A stretch of 7,736 bases of DNA from Gammaproteobacteria bacterium (GCA_030039615.1 JASHVF010000013.1:1-7736); one strand, 5' to 3'; positions 1 to 6,932 are shown, numbered from the stretch's first letter. Translations and numbers: made by a program. The notes: a model not told the origin generated them from the letters alone.

Positions 1-643
1 CGAACTGCAGGTCGAGGGCCTGGAACTTGCGGCGGATGCGTTTGACGTGCGAGGTGATGGTGTTGTCGTCCAGCACCACGTTGGCTGCGTCCATGAGCTG
101 CTGGCGATTGCGCACGTGTCCGGGATGGCGCGCGAGCGCGTGCACGATCCAGAACTCGGTGAGCGACAAGAGCACCACCTTGCCGTCCCATTGCGCCTGC
201 ATGCGCTCGCTGTCGAGCGTGAGCGGCCCGCGACGGATGACGTCGCCCGTCTGCTCCGGCAGGCGCAGCGCCTCGACACGCCGGAACAGCGCGTTCACGC
301 GCGCCGAGAGGTGCGCGAGGCTCAGGTCCTTGGTGAGGAAGTCGTCCGCTCCGAGGCGCAGCCCCGAGACCGCATCGAGCTCGCTGTCGCGCGCGGTGAG
401 GAAGATGATCGGCAACACCGGCGACAGCGCCCGCAGCTGCCGGCACAGCTCGAAGCCCCCCTCCGGCTCGTCTTCGAGTGAGATGTCGATGACGGCGAGA
501 TCGGGCAGTCGCGCGGCGAAGGCGCTCATCGCCTGCGCGCGGTTGGCATAGGTGCGCACCGCGTAGCCCTCGCGCGTGAACGCCGCCGCGTAGTTGTCGC
601 GGATGGCCGCTTCGTCCTCGACGATGGCGATCAGGCGTTTCAT
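1..643 (-). CDS. pdsR: OmpR-family response regulator, PdsR-like (C-terminus beyond the left edge)
   Basis: Two-component response regulator; 214 residues are present and the frame is still open at the left edge, so the gene is partial. A receiver domain occupies about residues 1-120: acidic residues E9/D10, phosphoacceptor D53 (in VIDISLEDE), T83 and K105. An OmpR/PhoB-type winged-helix DNA-binding domain starts near residue 135; its recognition region reads TITSHVKRIRRKFQALD close to the cut. The wording of several stretches (IVEDEAAIRDNYA, IDISLEDE with EGGFELCRQLRALS, LTEFWIVHALARHPGHV) closely matches my memory of PdsR, the regulator encoded with a dedicated sortase and its target in some Proteobacteria. 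Response regulator identity is nearly certain; the PdsR assignment is from recalled family resemblance, since no partner gene is visible. The start at 643 places the usual MKR-IAIVEDE opening at residue 1. No strong Shine-Dalgarno precedes it. Confidence 0.85.
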   Translation of the reverse strand, partial: MKRLIAIVEDEAAIRDNYAAAFTREGYAVRTYANRAQAMSAFAARLPDLAVIDISLEDEPEGGFELCRQLRALSPVLPIIFLTARDSELDAVSGLRLGADDFLTKDLSLAHLSARVNALFRRVEALRLPEQTGDVIRRGPLTLDSERMQAQWDGKVVLLSLTEFWIVHALARHPGHVRNRQQLMDAANVVLDDNTITSHVKRIRRKFQALDLQF

Positions 644-673
644 GCACTCGAGAGGCTACCGCCGCGGCGTCTC

Positions 674-697
674 CGGTGAAAGCGCTGTGCGTCACCG
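674..697. repeat. Inverted repeat upstream of the response regulator
   Basis: CGGTGA (674-679) and TCACCG (692-697) are perfect inverted copies separated by 12 bp. They lie about 30-55 bp upstream of the response regulator start, where a promoter or operator would be expected. OmpR-family proteins more often bind direct repeats, so a role as a regulator site is only a guess. The repeat is short for such GC-rich DNA and could be chance. Confidence 0.25.
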
Positions 698-737
698 AAT
701 CGGCAAGGGGCCCGCGCCGCCATATTTCGCCACGATC

Positions 738-788
738 CGCCGCGCCGGCGCCCGATTGGCGCCGCACGCCCGCAATCCCGGCGCGGCG
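738..788. repeat. Nested inverted repeats in the long spacer
   Basis: An 11-bp perfect inverted repeat (738-748 with 778-788, CGCCGCGCCGG and its complement) flanks and slightly overlaps a second hairpin with 7-bp arms (746-752 and 758-764) and a 5-base loop. The two stems share bases 746-748, so they could be alternative foldings. No T-run follows on either strand, which argues against an intrinsic terminator. The function is unknown. Confidence 0.3.
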
Positions 789-798
789 AAATGTCAGC

Positions 799-921
799 AT
801 GAAAAGCGACGACGAGACACGCGCCGCACCCCCGCCGCCCGCCGCGCCGCGCTGCGGCCGGCTCTTCGACTGGCTGGCGCTCCTGATGCTGCTCGCCGGC
901 AGCGTGGTCTGGCCGCGCTGA
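799..921 (+). CDS. Possible 40-aa single-span membrane protein
   Basis: A short frame of 40 codons reading MKSDDETRAAPPPPAAP at the start. It has a charged N-terminus, a proline/alanine linker, and one hydrophobic stretch at about residues 22-38 (LFDWLALLMLLAGSVVW) ending in PR. A single C-terminal membrane anchor with a cytoplasmic or tethered tail is the simplest reading. It is divergent from the response regulator and fills an otherwise empty spacer. There is no convincing Shine-Dalgarno before the ATG, and long open frames are common by chance in DNA this rich in GC. I do not recognise a family. The hydrophobic stretch next to a sensible start is the only argument in its favour. Confidence 0.25.
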   Translation: MKSDDETRAAPPPPAAPRCGRLFDWLALLMLLAGSVVWPR

Positions 922-965
922 GGCTGCGCACGCGCGGCAAGGCGGCGGCGCCGCGTGGCGGGCCG

Positions 966-995
966 TTGAGCCGTTCCCCCGGTACGTGCTAGGTT
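966..995 (+). promoter_or_regulatory. Weak sigma-70-type promoter candidate for the permease
   Basis: TTGAGC (966-971) is followed after 18 bp by TAGGTT (990-995), which is preceded by TGC in the position of an extended -10. It would give a leader of about 115 bases before the permease ATG. The match is modest, and it is the best candidate I found between 922 and 1114, a stretch that otherwise shows nothing. Confidence 0.2.
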
Positions 996-1114
996 GTCGC
1001 GCCTCAAGCGCCGGACGCGCTGGTGTTCGATCCACCAGGAGCAGTCGCAACAAGAATCAAAGCGCCGCGACACGCCGACCTGCCTGTCGCGCGGCTCACC
1101 GACGGGGATAAGCC

Positions 1115-2767
1115 ATGTTCACCCAAGTACTCGATCCGCTCGGCAACCTGACGCTCACGTGCCTCGTGGCGCTGGTCCCCGTGGTCTCGCTGCTCATCAT
1201 GCTGGCGGTGTTCCGCTGGCCGGCGTGGCTCGCGACGCTGATCGGCTCGGCCATCACCTTCCTGCTCGCACTCTCGGTCTGGAAGATGCCGCTGGATCAG
1301 GGCGGGCACGCCTACCTCTACGGCGCCGCGACCGGCGTGTGGAACGTCGACTGGATCACCTTCTGGGGCATGATGCTCTTCAACACGCTGTCGCTCAGCG
1401 GGCTGTTCGAGAATTTTCGCCGCTGGCTGATCAGCAAGGGCAGCCTCGACGTGCGCGTGCAGACGATCCTGTTCGCGTGGGCGTTCGGCGCACTGCTCGA
1501 GGGCGTGGTCGGCTTCGGCTACCCGTGGGCGATGGTGGCCCCGATCCTGATCTCGCTCGGCATCTCCGATATCAACGCGATCCGCGTCGCGGCGATCGCC
1601 AACAACGCCCCGGTCTCCTTCGGCGCTCTCGGCGCGCCGCTCATCGCCCTCGCCGCGGTCACGAGTTATCCGCTGATGGCGCTGTCGGGCGCGGTCGGCA
1701 CGATCGTCGCCGTGCTGGCGCTGCTGCCGCCCTGGGTGCTGCTGTATCTGGTCTCCGGCAAGGAGGGCATGAAGGGCGGCTGGCCGCTCGCCGTCGTGGG
1801 CTCGCTCGGCTACATCGCCGGCCAGTACCCGGTGGCGCGCTACTGGGGTCCGTACCTGCCGGATGTCGCCGGCGCCATCGTCTGCTTCGCAGCGCTGCTG
1901 TTGCTGCTCAAGGTATGGCAGCCGAAGCAGGTGCTCGGCTACGGCGGCGTGCCGGTCGATCCCGCCGCCGCGCGGCAGACACAGTCGCACGGACTCTCGG
2001 CCGGCGGAGTCTTCCAGGCGTGGCTGCCGTTCGCCGTGCTGCTGCTGGTGGTCGTGCCCTGGACGGGCCCCTGGTCCTCCCTCCCCAAGGTCAGCTGGTT
2101 CAAGGCTCAGGCGGTCGGTTGCTCGGCACTCGCTGCCACCTGCACCGCCGCCAAGCCGAGCCTCACGGCGGTCTTCAACTTCGCGCCCTACATTGCCGGC
2201 ACGGCGATTCTCACGACCTGGATCATCGTGGTGGTGCTGCTCATCGCGATGGGGACGCTCAAGGCCGGCCAGCTCGGAGAGGTCTTCAAGCGCAGCTTCC
2301 ACCAGATGTGGGGCGCGCTGCTGGTCGGCGTGTTCATCTTCGGGCTCGCCTACACGTTCAACTATTCCGGCATGGCGGCCTCGCTCGCCAAGGGCTTCTC
2401 GAGCCTCGGCACGGCGTTCGTCATCGTCTGTCCGATCCTCGGCTTCATCGGCGTGGCGCTCTCGGGCTCCAACACCTCGACCAACGCCATGTTTGGCAAG
2501 TTCCAGGCACTGGTCGGGGTGCAGCTCGGCATGCCGCCGCTGCTGCTGCCGTCGCTCAACTCGGTCGGCGCCGAGATCGGCAAGCCGGTCGCGCCGCAGA
2601 CCGCGAGCGTCGGCGTCTCGACCAGCAAGTTCGTGCGCAAGGAGGGGGATGTGATCCGCCACAACATGGGCTGGACCTTCATCCTGCTCGCTTACCTCAT
2701 CGTGATCGCGGTGGCGTTCTACCTGCTGGCGCCGTCGGTGATGACGCTCGCGCCGAGCGGCGGCTGA
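1115..2767 (+). CDS. lctP: L-lactate permease family transporter (LctP/LldP-like)
   Basis: Integral inner-membrane carrier of the lactate permease family (TC 2.A.14), whose known members import lactate or glycolate with protons. It is 550 residues long, the usual family length, and strongly hydrophobic with a dozen or so membrane segments from about residue 13 to 538. Family signatures are visible: LLEGVVGFGYPWAMVAPIL (about 127-145), NNAPVSFGALGAPLI (163-177), GSNTSTNAMFGKFQ (451-464) and GKPVAPQTASVG (489-500). The start at 1115 follows GGGGAT (1104-1109) at a suitable distance. Residues GFGYPWA replace the GFGAPVA-type sequence I recall from E. coli LldP, so this is a divergent branch and the exact substrate (lactate, glycolate or another short hydroxy acid) is open. 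No lactate dehydrogenase or LldR-type regulator is in the window. The gene stands alone between a long spacer and a terminator. Confidence 0.92.
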   Translation: MFTQVLDPLGNLTLTCLVALVPVVSLLIMLAVFRWPAWLATLIGSAITFLLALSVWKMPLDQGGHAYLYGAATGVWNVDWITFWGMMLFNTLSLSGLFENFRRWLISKGSLDVRVQTILFAWAFGALLEGVVGFGYPWAMVAPILISLGISDINAIRVAAIANNAPVSFGALGAPLIALAAVTSYPLMALSGAVGTIVAVLALLPPWVLLYLVSGKEGMKGGWPLAVVGSLGYIAGQYPVARYWGPYLPDVAGAIVCFAALLLLLKVWQPKQVLGYGGVPVDPAAARQTQSHGLSAGGVFQAWLPFAVLLLVVVPWTGPWSSLPKVSWFKAQAVGCSALAATCTAAKPSLTAVFNFAPYIAGTAILTTWIIVVVLLIAMGTLKAGQLGEVFKRSFHQMWGALLVGVFIFGLAYTFNYSGMAASLAKGFSSLGTAFVIVCPILGFIGVALSGSNTSTNAMFGKFQALVGVQLGMPPLLLPSLNSVGAEIGKPVAPQTASVGVSTSKFVRKEGDVIRHNMGWTFILLAYLIVIAVAFYLLAPSVMTLAPSGG

Positions 2768-2781
2768 CGGCTAACGACGCA

Positions 2782-2898
2782 AAGACGCGATCGCAAAAAA
2801 AGCACTTTCGGGGCCGCCGTGAATCCGTCCCTGGAGGCTGCGGGCGCGGCATCCATGCCGCGCACGCCCCCGAAAGTCCTTTTTCGCGCTCGCGTCTT
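2782..2898. terminator. Bidirectional terminator between convergent genes
   Basis: The arms ACTTTCGGGG (2804-2813) and CCCCGAAAGT (2868-2877) form a perfect 10-bp stem. It is preceded by seven A (2795-2801) and followed by five T (2880-2884), so each strand has a U-run after the stem. Beyond these, AAGACGCG (2782-2789) pairs with CGCGTCTT (2891-2898), making the whole an imperfect inverted repeat of about 32 bp per arm. It sits exactly between the permease stop (2767) and the stop of the convergent glutaryl-CoA dehydrogenase (2897), with its right arm running into that stop codon. The 54-base interior is long for a plain terminator loop and holds its own hairpin. Confidence 0.75.
2844..2863. 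repeat. Inner hairpin of the terminator element (REP-like)
   Basis: GCGCGGCA (2844-2851) and TGCCGCGC (2856-2863) form a perfect 8-bp stem around TCCA. It lies inside the larger stem at 2804-2877, giving a two-tier cruciform. This layout is reminiscent of repetitive extragenic elements found between convergent genes in GC-rich gammaproteobacteria. Only one copy is in the window, so the repetitive nature cannot be shown here. Confidence 0.5.
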
Positions 2899-4099
2899 AA
2901 AACGCGTTGATGCCTGTCAGCTCGCGCCCGATCGTGAGCTGATGGATCGTCTCGGTGCCCTCGTAGGTGATCACGCTCTCGAGATTGAGCATGTGACGGA
3001 TGGGGGCGAACTCGGCGCTGATGCCGGCGCCGCCGAGCATGTCGCGGCAGTCGCGCGCCACGTCGAGCGCCATGCGGCAGTTGTTCCACTTGGCGAGCGA
3101 CACGTGCGCCGGCGTCATGGTGCCTGAGTCCTTCATGCGTCCGAGCGAGAGCGCCAGCAGCTGCGCCGTGGTGATGCGGCGCGCCATGTCCGCGAGCCGC
3201 ACCTGGATCATCTGGTCGGCGGCGAGCGGCCGGCCGAAGAGCTCGCGGCTCGCGGTGTAGTCGAGCAGCTGCCGAAGACACGCCTGCGCCGCGCCGATCA
3301 CTCCCCAGGCGATGCCATAACGCGCCTGAGTCAGGCAGGAGAGCGGCCCCTTGAGCCCGACGACGCCGGGCAGCACCCGCGATTCCGGTACCACGACGTT
3401 GTCGAAGTAGAGCGCCGCCGTGACCGAGGCGCGCAGCGAGAACTTGTGGTGAATCTCGGGCGCCGAGAATCCCGGTGTGCCCTTCTCGATGAGGAAGCCG
3501 CGGATGCCGTCGGGCGTCATGGCCCACACCACCGCGAGGTCTGCGATCGCACCGTTGGTGATCCACATCTTGGCGCCGTTCACCACCCAGTCGCCGCCGC
3601 GCTTCTTCGCGTGCGTCTTCATGTTGGCGGGATCGGAGCCGCCGTGCGGCTCGGTGAGCCCGAAGCAGCCGATCACTTCGCCGCGCGCCATGCGCGGCAG
3701 ATAGGTGCGCTTCTGCTCCTCGGAGCCGAAGGCGTAGATCGGGTACATGCACAGCGACGACTGTACCGAGACGAAGCTGCGGATGCCGGAATCGCCGCGC
3801 TCGAGCTCCTGGCAGATGAGCCCGTAGCAGATGGCGTTGAGCCCGGCGCAGTCGTAGCCGCTGAGCGATGAGCCGAGCAGGCCCTGCGCCGCGAGCCGCG
3901 GCACGAGCTCGCGCGGGAAGCGATGCTCCTCGAAGCAGCGCTGGATCACCGGCAGGACTTCCTCGTCCACCAGCCGTGCGACCGAGTCCTGCACCAGCCG
4001 CTCCTCCTCGGAGAGCGAGGCGCGTACCGCGTAGAGATCGAGCGGGTCGAGGGCGGAGGGCTTCGCGGCGGAACTGACGGCTTCGGCGGGCTTGGCCAC
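2897..4099 (-). CDS. gcdH: Glutaryl-CoA dehydrogenase
   Basis: FAD enzyme that oxidises and decarboxylates glutaryl-CoA to crotonyl-CoA in lysine, tryptophan and glutarate breakdown, passing electrons to electron-transfer flavoprotein. The 400 residues cover a complete acyl-CoA dehydrogenase fold: N-terminal helical domain (about 25-145), beta domain beginning with GCFGLTEPHGGSDP (144-157), and C-terminal helical domain with FG-PL---QMIQVRLADM. The sequence tracks human GCDH closely. SGIRSFVSVQSS carries R107, matching the arginine that binds the glutaryl carboxylate, and YEGTETIHQL carries E380, matching the catalytic base. Those residues separate GCDH from ordinary acyl-CoA dehydrogenases. 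The start is GTG at 4099 with GGAGG (complement of 4106-4110) six bases upstream. The N-terminal 15-20 residues are alanine-rich and probably disordered. It is divergent from the malic enzyme and shares a 65-bp control region with it. Confidence 0.95.
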   Translation of the reverse strand: MAKPAEAVSSAAKPSALDPLDLYAVRASLSEEERLVQDSVARLVDEEVLPVIQRCFEEHRFPRELVPRLAAQGLLGSSLSGYDCAGLNAICYGLICQELERGDSGIRSFVSVQSSLCMYPIYAFGSEEQKRTYLPRMARGEVIGCFGLTEPHGGSDPANMKTHAKKRGGDWVVNGAKMWITNGAIADLAVVWAMTPDGIRGFLIEKGTPGFSAPEIHHKFSLRASVTAALYFDNVVVPESRVLPGVVGLKGPLSCLTQARYGIAWGVIGAAQACLRQLLDYTASRELFGRPLAADQMIQVRLADMARRITTAQLLALSLGRMKDSGTMTPAHVSLAKWNNCRMALDVARDCRDMLGGAGISAEFAPIRHMLNLESVITYEGTETIHQLTIGRELTGINAF

Positions 4100-4164
4100 A
4101 GCGGGCCTCCTCGATGCGGGCGGGGGCGCGTATCGTATCCTAAGAGGTACCGAGGGGCGCCCGC
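4100..4164. promoter_or_regulatory. Shared divergent promoter region of gcdH and the malic enzyme gene
   Basis: Only 65 bp separate the two divergent starts, so both promoters must lie here or inside the flanking coding ends. The sole AT-richer island, 4130-4148, holds TATCCT (4136-4141) for the rightward gene and TACGAT (complement of 4133-4138) for the leftward one. These -10 candidates overlap, so polymerase binding would be mutually exclusive. Neither has a good -35. Ribosome sites flank the island on both sides (GGAGG leftward, GAGGGG rightward). Confidence 0.35.
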
Positions 4165-5472
4165 ATGAAGATTCCCGAGATTCTGGTCGTCGAGACCATC
4201 CACAAGCCCGGCAGTCTCGCGCGGGTGCTGCAGGTGATCGCCGACGCCGGGCTCACGATCGAGCACCTCTCGGCGCTGCGGCGCGACTCGGGCCGCACGC
4301 TGTGGGAGATCACGGTCGAGATGGACGAGGAGGCCGACCGCTCGCTCTACGAGCGCATCGGGCAGCTGCCGAGCGCGCGCTTCGTGGGCAAGTCCGACCG
4401 GGTGTTCAACCGCCATCGCGGCGGCAAGATCCGCGTCTCCTCGACGCAGCCGATCAACACCAGCCAGACGCTGCGCGACGTCTATACCCCGGGGGTGGCG
4501 CGCGTGTGTCTCGCGATCCGCGACAATCCCGAAGCCGCACACGAGTTCACCGCGCTCGATCACACCGTGGCGATCATCACCAACGGCACCGCGGTGCTCG
4601 GGCTCGGCAACATCGGCCCGCTCGCGGGACTGCCGGTGATGGAAGGCAAGGCGGCGCTGTTTGCCGACCTGGTGGGCATCAACGGCGTGCCGATCCTCAT
4701 GACCGACACCGCGCCGCAGCGCGTGGTCGACATCATCGCCGGCATCGAGATGTCCTTCGGCGCCATCCAGCTCGAGGACTTCGCCGCGCCCGAATGCTTC
4801 GAGATCGAGCGCGAGCTGCAGCAGCGCCTCGCCAAGCCCGTGCTGCACGACGACCAGCACGGCACCGCCGTGGTGACGCTCGCGGCCCTCATCAACGGCG
4901 CCCGCAATGCACGGCTCGACCTGCGCACCAGTGTCGTCGGCCAGATAGGCCTCGGCGCCGCCGGCAACGGTATCGCGCGGCTGCTGTTCTCCTACGGGGT
5001 GCGCGAGATTCTCGGCACCGACCTGAGTCGCGACGCCGTGGCGCGCTTCGAGGCGCTCGGCGGCCACGGCACGACGCTCGAGGGCATCATGCAGCGTGCC
5101 GAGATCGTGGTCGCGACCACCGGCGTCAAGGGTCTCATCAAGCCCGAATGGGTGCGCAAGGGACAGGTGATCTTCGCGCTCTCCAACCCGGAGCCGGAGA
5201 TCGAGCCGGTGATGGCGCGCGAGCACGGCGCGGCGTTCGCCGCCGACGGCAAAGGCATCAACAACCTGCTGGCTTATCCCGGGCTCTTCAAGGGTGCGCT
5301 CGAGGCGCGCGCGCGGCGCTTCACCGACCGGATGCTGATGGCGGCCGCGGAGGCGATCGCGGCGTTTGCGGGCGCCGAGCTGGTGCCGGATCCCCTCGAC
5401 CCGAAGCTGCATGCGAAGGTCACCGGGGCGGTGCGCGAAGCCGCCATCGCGAGCGGCGCTGCAAGCCGCTGA
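4165..5472 (+). CDS. Malic enzyme with N-terminal ACT domain
   Basis: Converts malate to pyruvate and CO2 with reduction of NAD(P). The protein has 435 residues. Residues 5-75 (ILVVETIHKPGSLARVLQVI onward) form an ACT domain, a small ligand-sensing fold often controlled by amino acids or other metabolites. Residues 85-430 are the malic enzyme core: DVYTPGVA with catalytic Y107, EGKAALF with K162, LEDF and HDDQHGTA supplying metal ligands (E204, D205, D229/D230), the nucleotide motif GLGAAGNG (262-269), and ALSNPEPEIEP (338-348). D286 at the end of the second nucleotide-binding strand suggests NAD preference, but coenzyme choice cannot be settled by eye. There is no phosphotransacetylase-like tail, so it is the short bacterial form. 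GAGGGG precedes the ATG. Its stop lies 7 bp from the stop of the convergent gene, leaving no room for a terminator between them. Confidence 0.93.
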   Translation: MKIPEILVVETIHKPGSLARVLQVIADAGLTIEHLSALRRDSGRTLWEITVEMDEEADRSLYERIGQLPSARFVGKSDRVFNRHRGGKIRVSSTQPINTSQTLRDVYTPGVARVCLAIRDNPEAAHEFTALDHTVAIITNGTAVLGLGNIGPLAGLPVMEGKAALFADLVGINGVPILMTDTAPQRVVDIIAGIEMSFGAIQLEDFAAPECFEIERELQQRLAKPVLHDDQHGTAVVTLAALINGARNARLDLRTSVVGQIGLGAAGNGIARLLFSYGVREILGTDLSRDAVARFEALGGHGTTLEGIMQRAEIVVATTGVKGLIKPEWVRKGQVIFALSNPEPEIEPVMAREHGAAFAADGKGINNLLAYPGLFKGALEARARRFTDRMLMAAAEAIAAFAGAELVPDPLDPKLHAKVTGAVREAAIASGAASR

Positions 5473-5479
5473 AGCGCGC

Positions 5480-5947
5480 CTAGTAGCTCAGCCCGAAACG
5501 GCGATAGGCCGCCGCCAGCAGCCACAGCGGCCCGATCAGCAGGAACTGCAGGTCCTTGAAGAAGGACGGCCGTTTACCCTCGATCGCGTGTCCGATGAAC
5601 TGCCCGATCCAGGCGACCACGAAGATCGCGAGCGAGGTGAGCCACAGCGGCCAGGGCAGCTGCGAGAGCGCCTGCGTGAGCGCCAGCAGCGCCGCAAAGG
5701 CGAGCAGTATCCCGGCAGCGAGCGCCGGCGAGAGGGCGAGGTAGTAGATGAGCGCGGCGGCGGCGACCAGGGTCGCCCAGTTGAGCCAGGGCGAGACGGC
5801 GGCGAAGTCGGCCGGTACCGGCAACGACCACAGGAACCCCATTACCGACAGCACGATCGGCGGCACGCACAGCCAGTGCAGCAGCTTGTTGGTGGGATTC
5901 TGGTGGCTCGCGCCGTATTCGCCGAGCCACTCGCTGACGCTACGCAT
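5480..5947 (-). CDS. DUF962/Mpo1-like membrane protein
   Basis: Small integral membrane protein of 155 residues. Conserved family signatures are YGASHQNPTNKLLHWLCVPPI (11-31, split by the family as H-x-NP-N-x-x-x-H-x-x-x-x-P) and WIGQFIGHAIEGKRPSFF (113-130). Four or so hydrophobic segments lie at about 26-42, 55-75, 76-92 and 99-120, with another near 133-147. The histidines H15, H24 and H120 are the likely metal ligands. Yeast Mpo1, a family member, is an iron-dependent dioxygenase acting on 2-hydroxy fatty acids; whether bacterial members share that reaction is unproven. The start at 5947 gives the usual family N-terminus but has no clear Shine-Dalgarno. It lies 84 bp downstream of rpoH on the same strand with no strong terminator in between, so read-through from rpoH is possible. 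Confidence 0.9.
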   Translation of the reverse strand: MRSVSEWLGEYGASHQNPTNKLLHWLCVPPIVLSVMGFLWSLPVPADFAAVSPWLNWATLVAAAALIYYLALSPALAAGILLAFAALLALTQALSQLPWPLWLTSLAIFVVAWIGQFIGHAIEGKRPSFFKDLQFLLIGPLWLLAAAYRRFGLSY

Positions 5948-6031
5948 TGCGGGCGACGCTACGCCGCCCGGCGCGACCGCGCAACAGGCGGCCCTAAGTG
6001 TCCGCCGAAACCACTTCCTGCGATTTTCGGA

Positions 6032-6907
6032 TCAGGCCGCGGCGGCCATGAAGCCGCGCAGCTTCCCGAGAGCGCTCGCCTCGATCTGGCGGATGCGCTC
6101 GGCGGATACGCCGTACTTGTCCGCCAGCTCGTGCAACGTCGACTTGCCGTCGGACATCCAGCGCCGCTCGACGATGTCGCGGCTGCGCGCATCGAGGCGG
6201 CCGAGTGCACCCTTGAGGCGTGCCGTACTGTCGTCGGCGCTCTCGGCATCCTCGACCGCCATGGCGGGATCGGCATCCGGCGCCGGCAGATAGGCGGCCG
6301 GGCTGTAGCTCTCCTCCTCGTCGGTCTCGGGCGTCGGGTCGAAGGACAGATCGCGCGCCGCGAGGCGCTTCTCCATCTCGGTGACCTCGCTTTCAGAGAC
6401 ACCGAGGTCGCGCGCCACCGCGGCGGTCTCCTCCGCGGACAGCCAGGTGAGATTCTTCTTCATGCGCCGCAGATTGAAGAAGAGCTTGCGCTGTGCCTTG
6501 GTGGTGGCGATTTTCACCAGCCGCCAGTTGCGCAGCACGTACTCATGAATCTCGGCGCGGATCCAGTGGACCGCGAAAGACACCAGGCGCACGTTGAGCG
6601 TCGGGTCGAAGCGCTTGACCGCCTTCATGAGGCCGACGTTGCCTTCCTGGATGAGGTCGCCGACCGGCAGCCCATAGCCGCTGTAGCCGCGGGCGATGTG
6701 CACCACGAAACGCAGGTGCGAGAGCACCAGCTGTCGTGCGGCATCAAGATCGCCCTGAGCGCGGAAGCGCTCGGCGAGCGTGCGCTCCTCATCGCGCGAA
6801 AGCACCGGTATACGGCTCACGCGTTCGAGATAGGCGTCGAGACTTCCGAGTGGCCCAGCGAGGGCCTGATCGCCCGTGCGGGCAACCAATGCGGTACCTG
6901 CAGTCAT
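6032..6907 (-). CDS. rpoH: RNA polymerase heat-shock sigma factor RpoH (sigma-32)
   Basis: Directs RNA polymerase to heat-shock promoters (chaperones and proteases). From the start chosen here it has 291 residues. Region 1.2-like SLDAYLERV is near 22-30. Regions 2.1-2.4 hold LSHLRFVVHIAR (62-73), DLIQEGNVGLMKAVKRFDP (84-102) and the SFAVHWIRAEIHEYVLRNWR block (110-129). The RpoH box QRKLFFNLR (139-147), specific to this sigma subgroup, follows. Region 4.2 is a helix-turn-helix, STLHELADKYGVSAERIRQIE (256-276). An acidic linker separates regions 3 and 4. I chose ATG 6907 because GGGAG (complement of 6913-6917) lies five bases upstream. An in-frame ATG at 6934 would add 9 residues, but it has no ribosome site and lies inside the apparent -10 box. 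The upstream region carries a CIRCE operator and two promoter candidates. Confidence 0.97.
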   Translation of the reverse strand: MTAGTALVARTGDQALAGPLGSLDAYLERVSRIPVLSRDEERTLAERFRAQGDLDAARQLVLSHLRFVVHIARGYSGYGLPVGDLIQEGNVGLMKAVKRFDPTLNVRLVSFAVHWIRAEIHEYVLRNWRLVKIATTKAQRKLFFNLRRMKKNLTWLSAEETAAVARDLGVSESEVTEMEKRLAARDLSFDPTPETDEEESYSPAAYLPAPDADPAMAVEDAESADDSTARLKGALGRLDARSRDIVERRWMSDGKSTLHELADKYGVSAERIRQIEASALGKLRGFMAAAA

Positions 6908-6932
6908 CAGATCTCCCGTGGAATGGTTAGGC

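Noticed and set aside
994..2910. A very long open frame on the plus strand overlapping the permease in another frame, and a 552-codon frame antisense to it
   Set aside because: Arginine- and alanine-rich translations without domains; typical shadow frames in GC-rich DNA. The permease frame is clearly the real one.
3946..5412. Long minus-strand frame antisense to the malic enzyme gene
   Set aside because: Low-complexity R/H/D/A-rich translation with no motif; it overlaps two confidently identified genes.
6004..6029. Possible rpoH terminator (CCGAAA and TTTCGG arms)
   Set aside because: Only 6-bp arms, a 14-base loop and no T-run on the minus strand after the stem.
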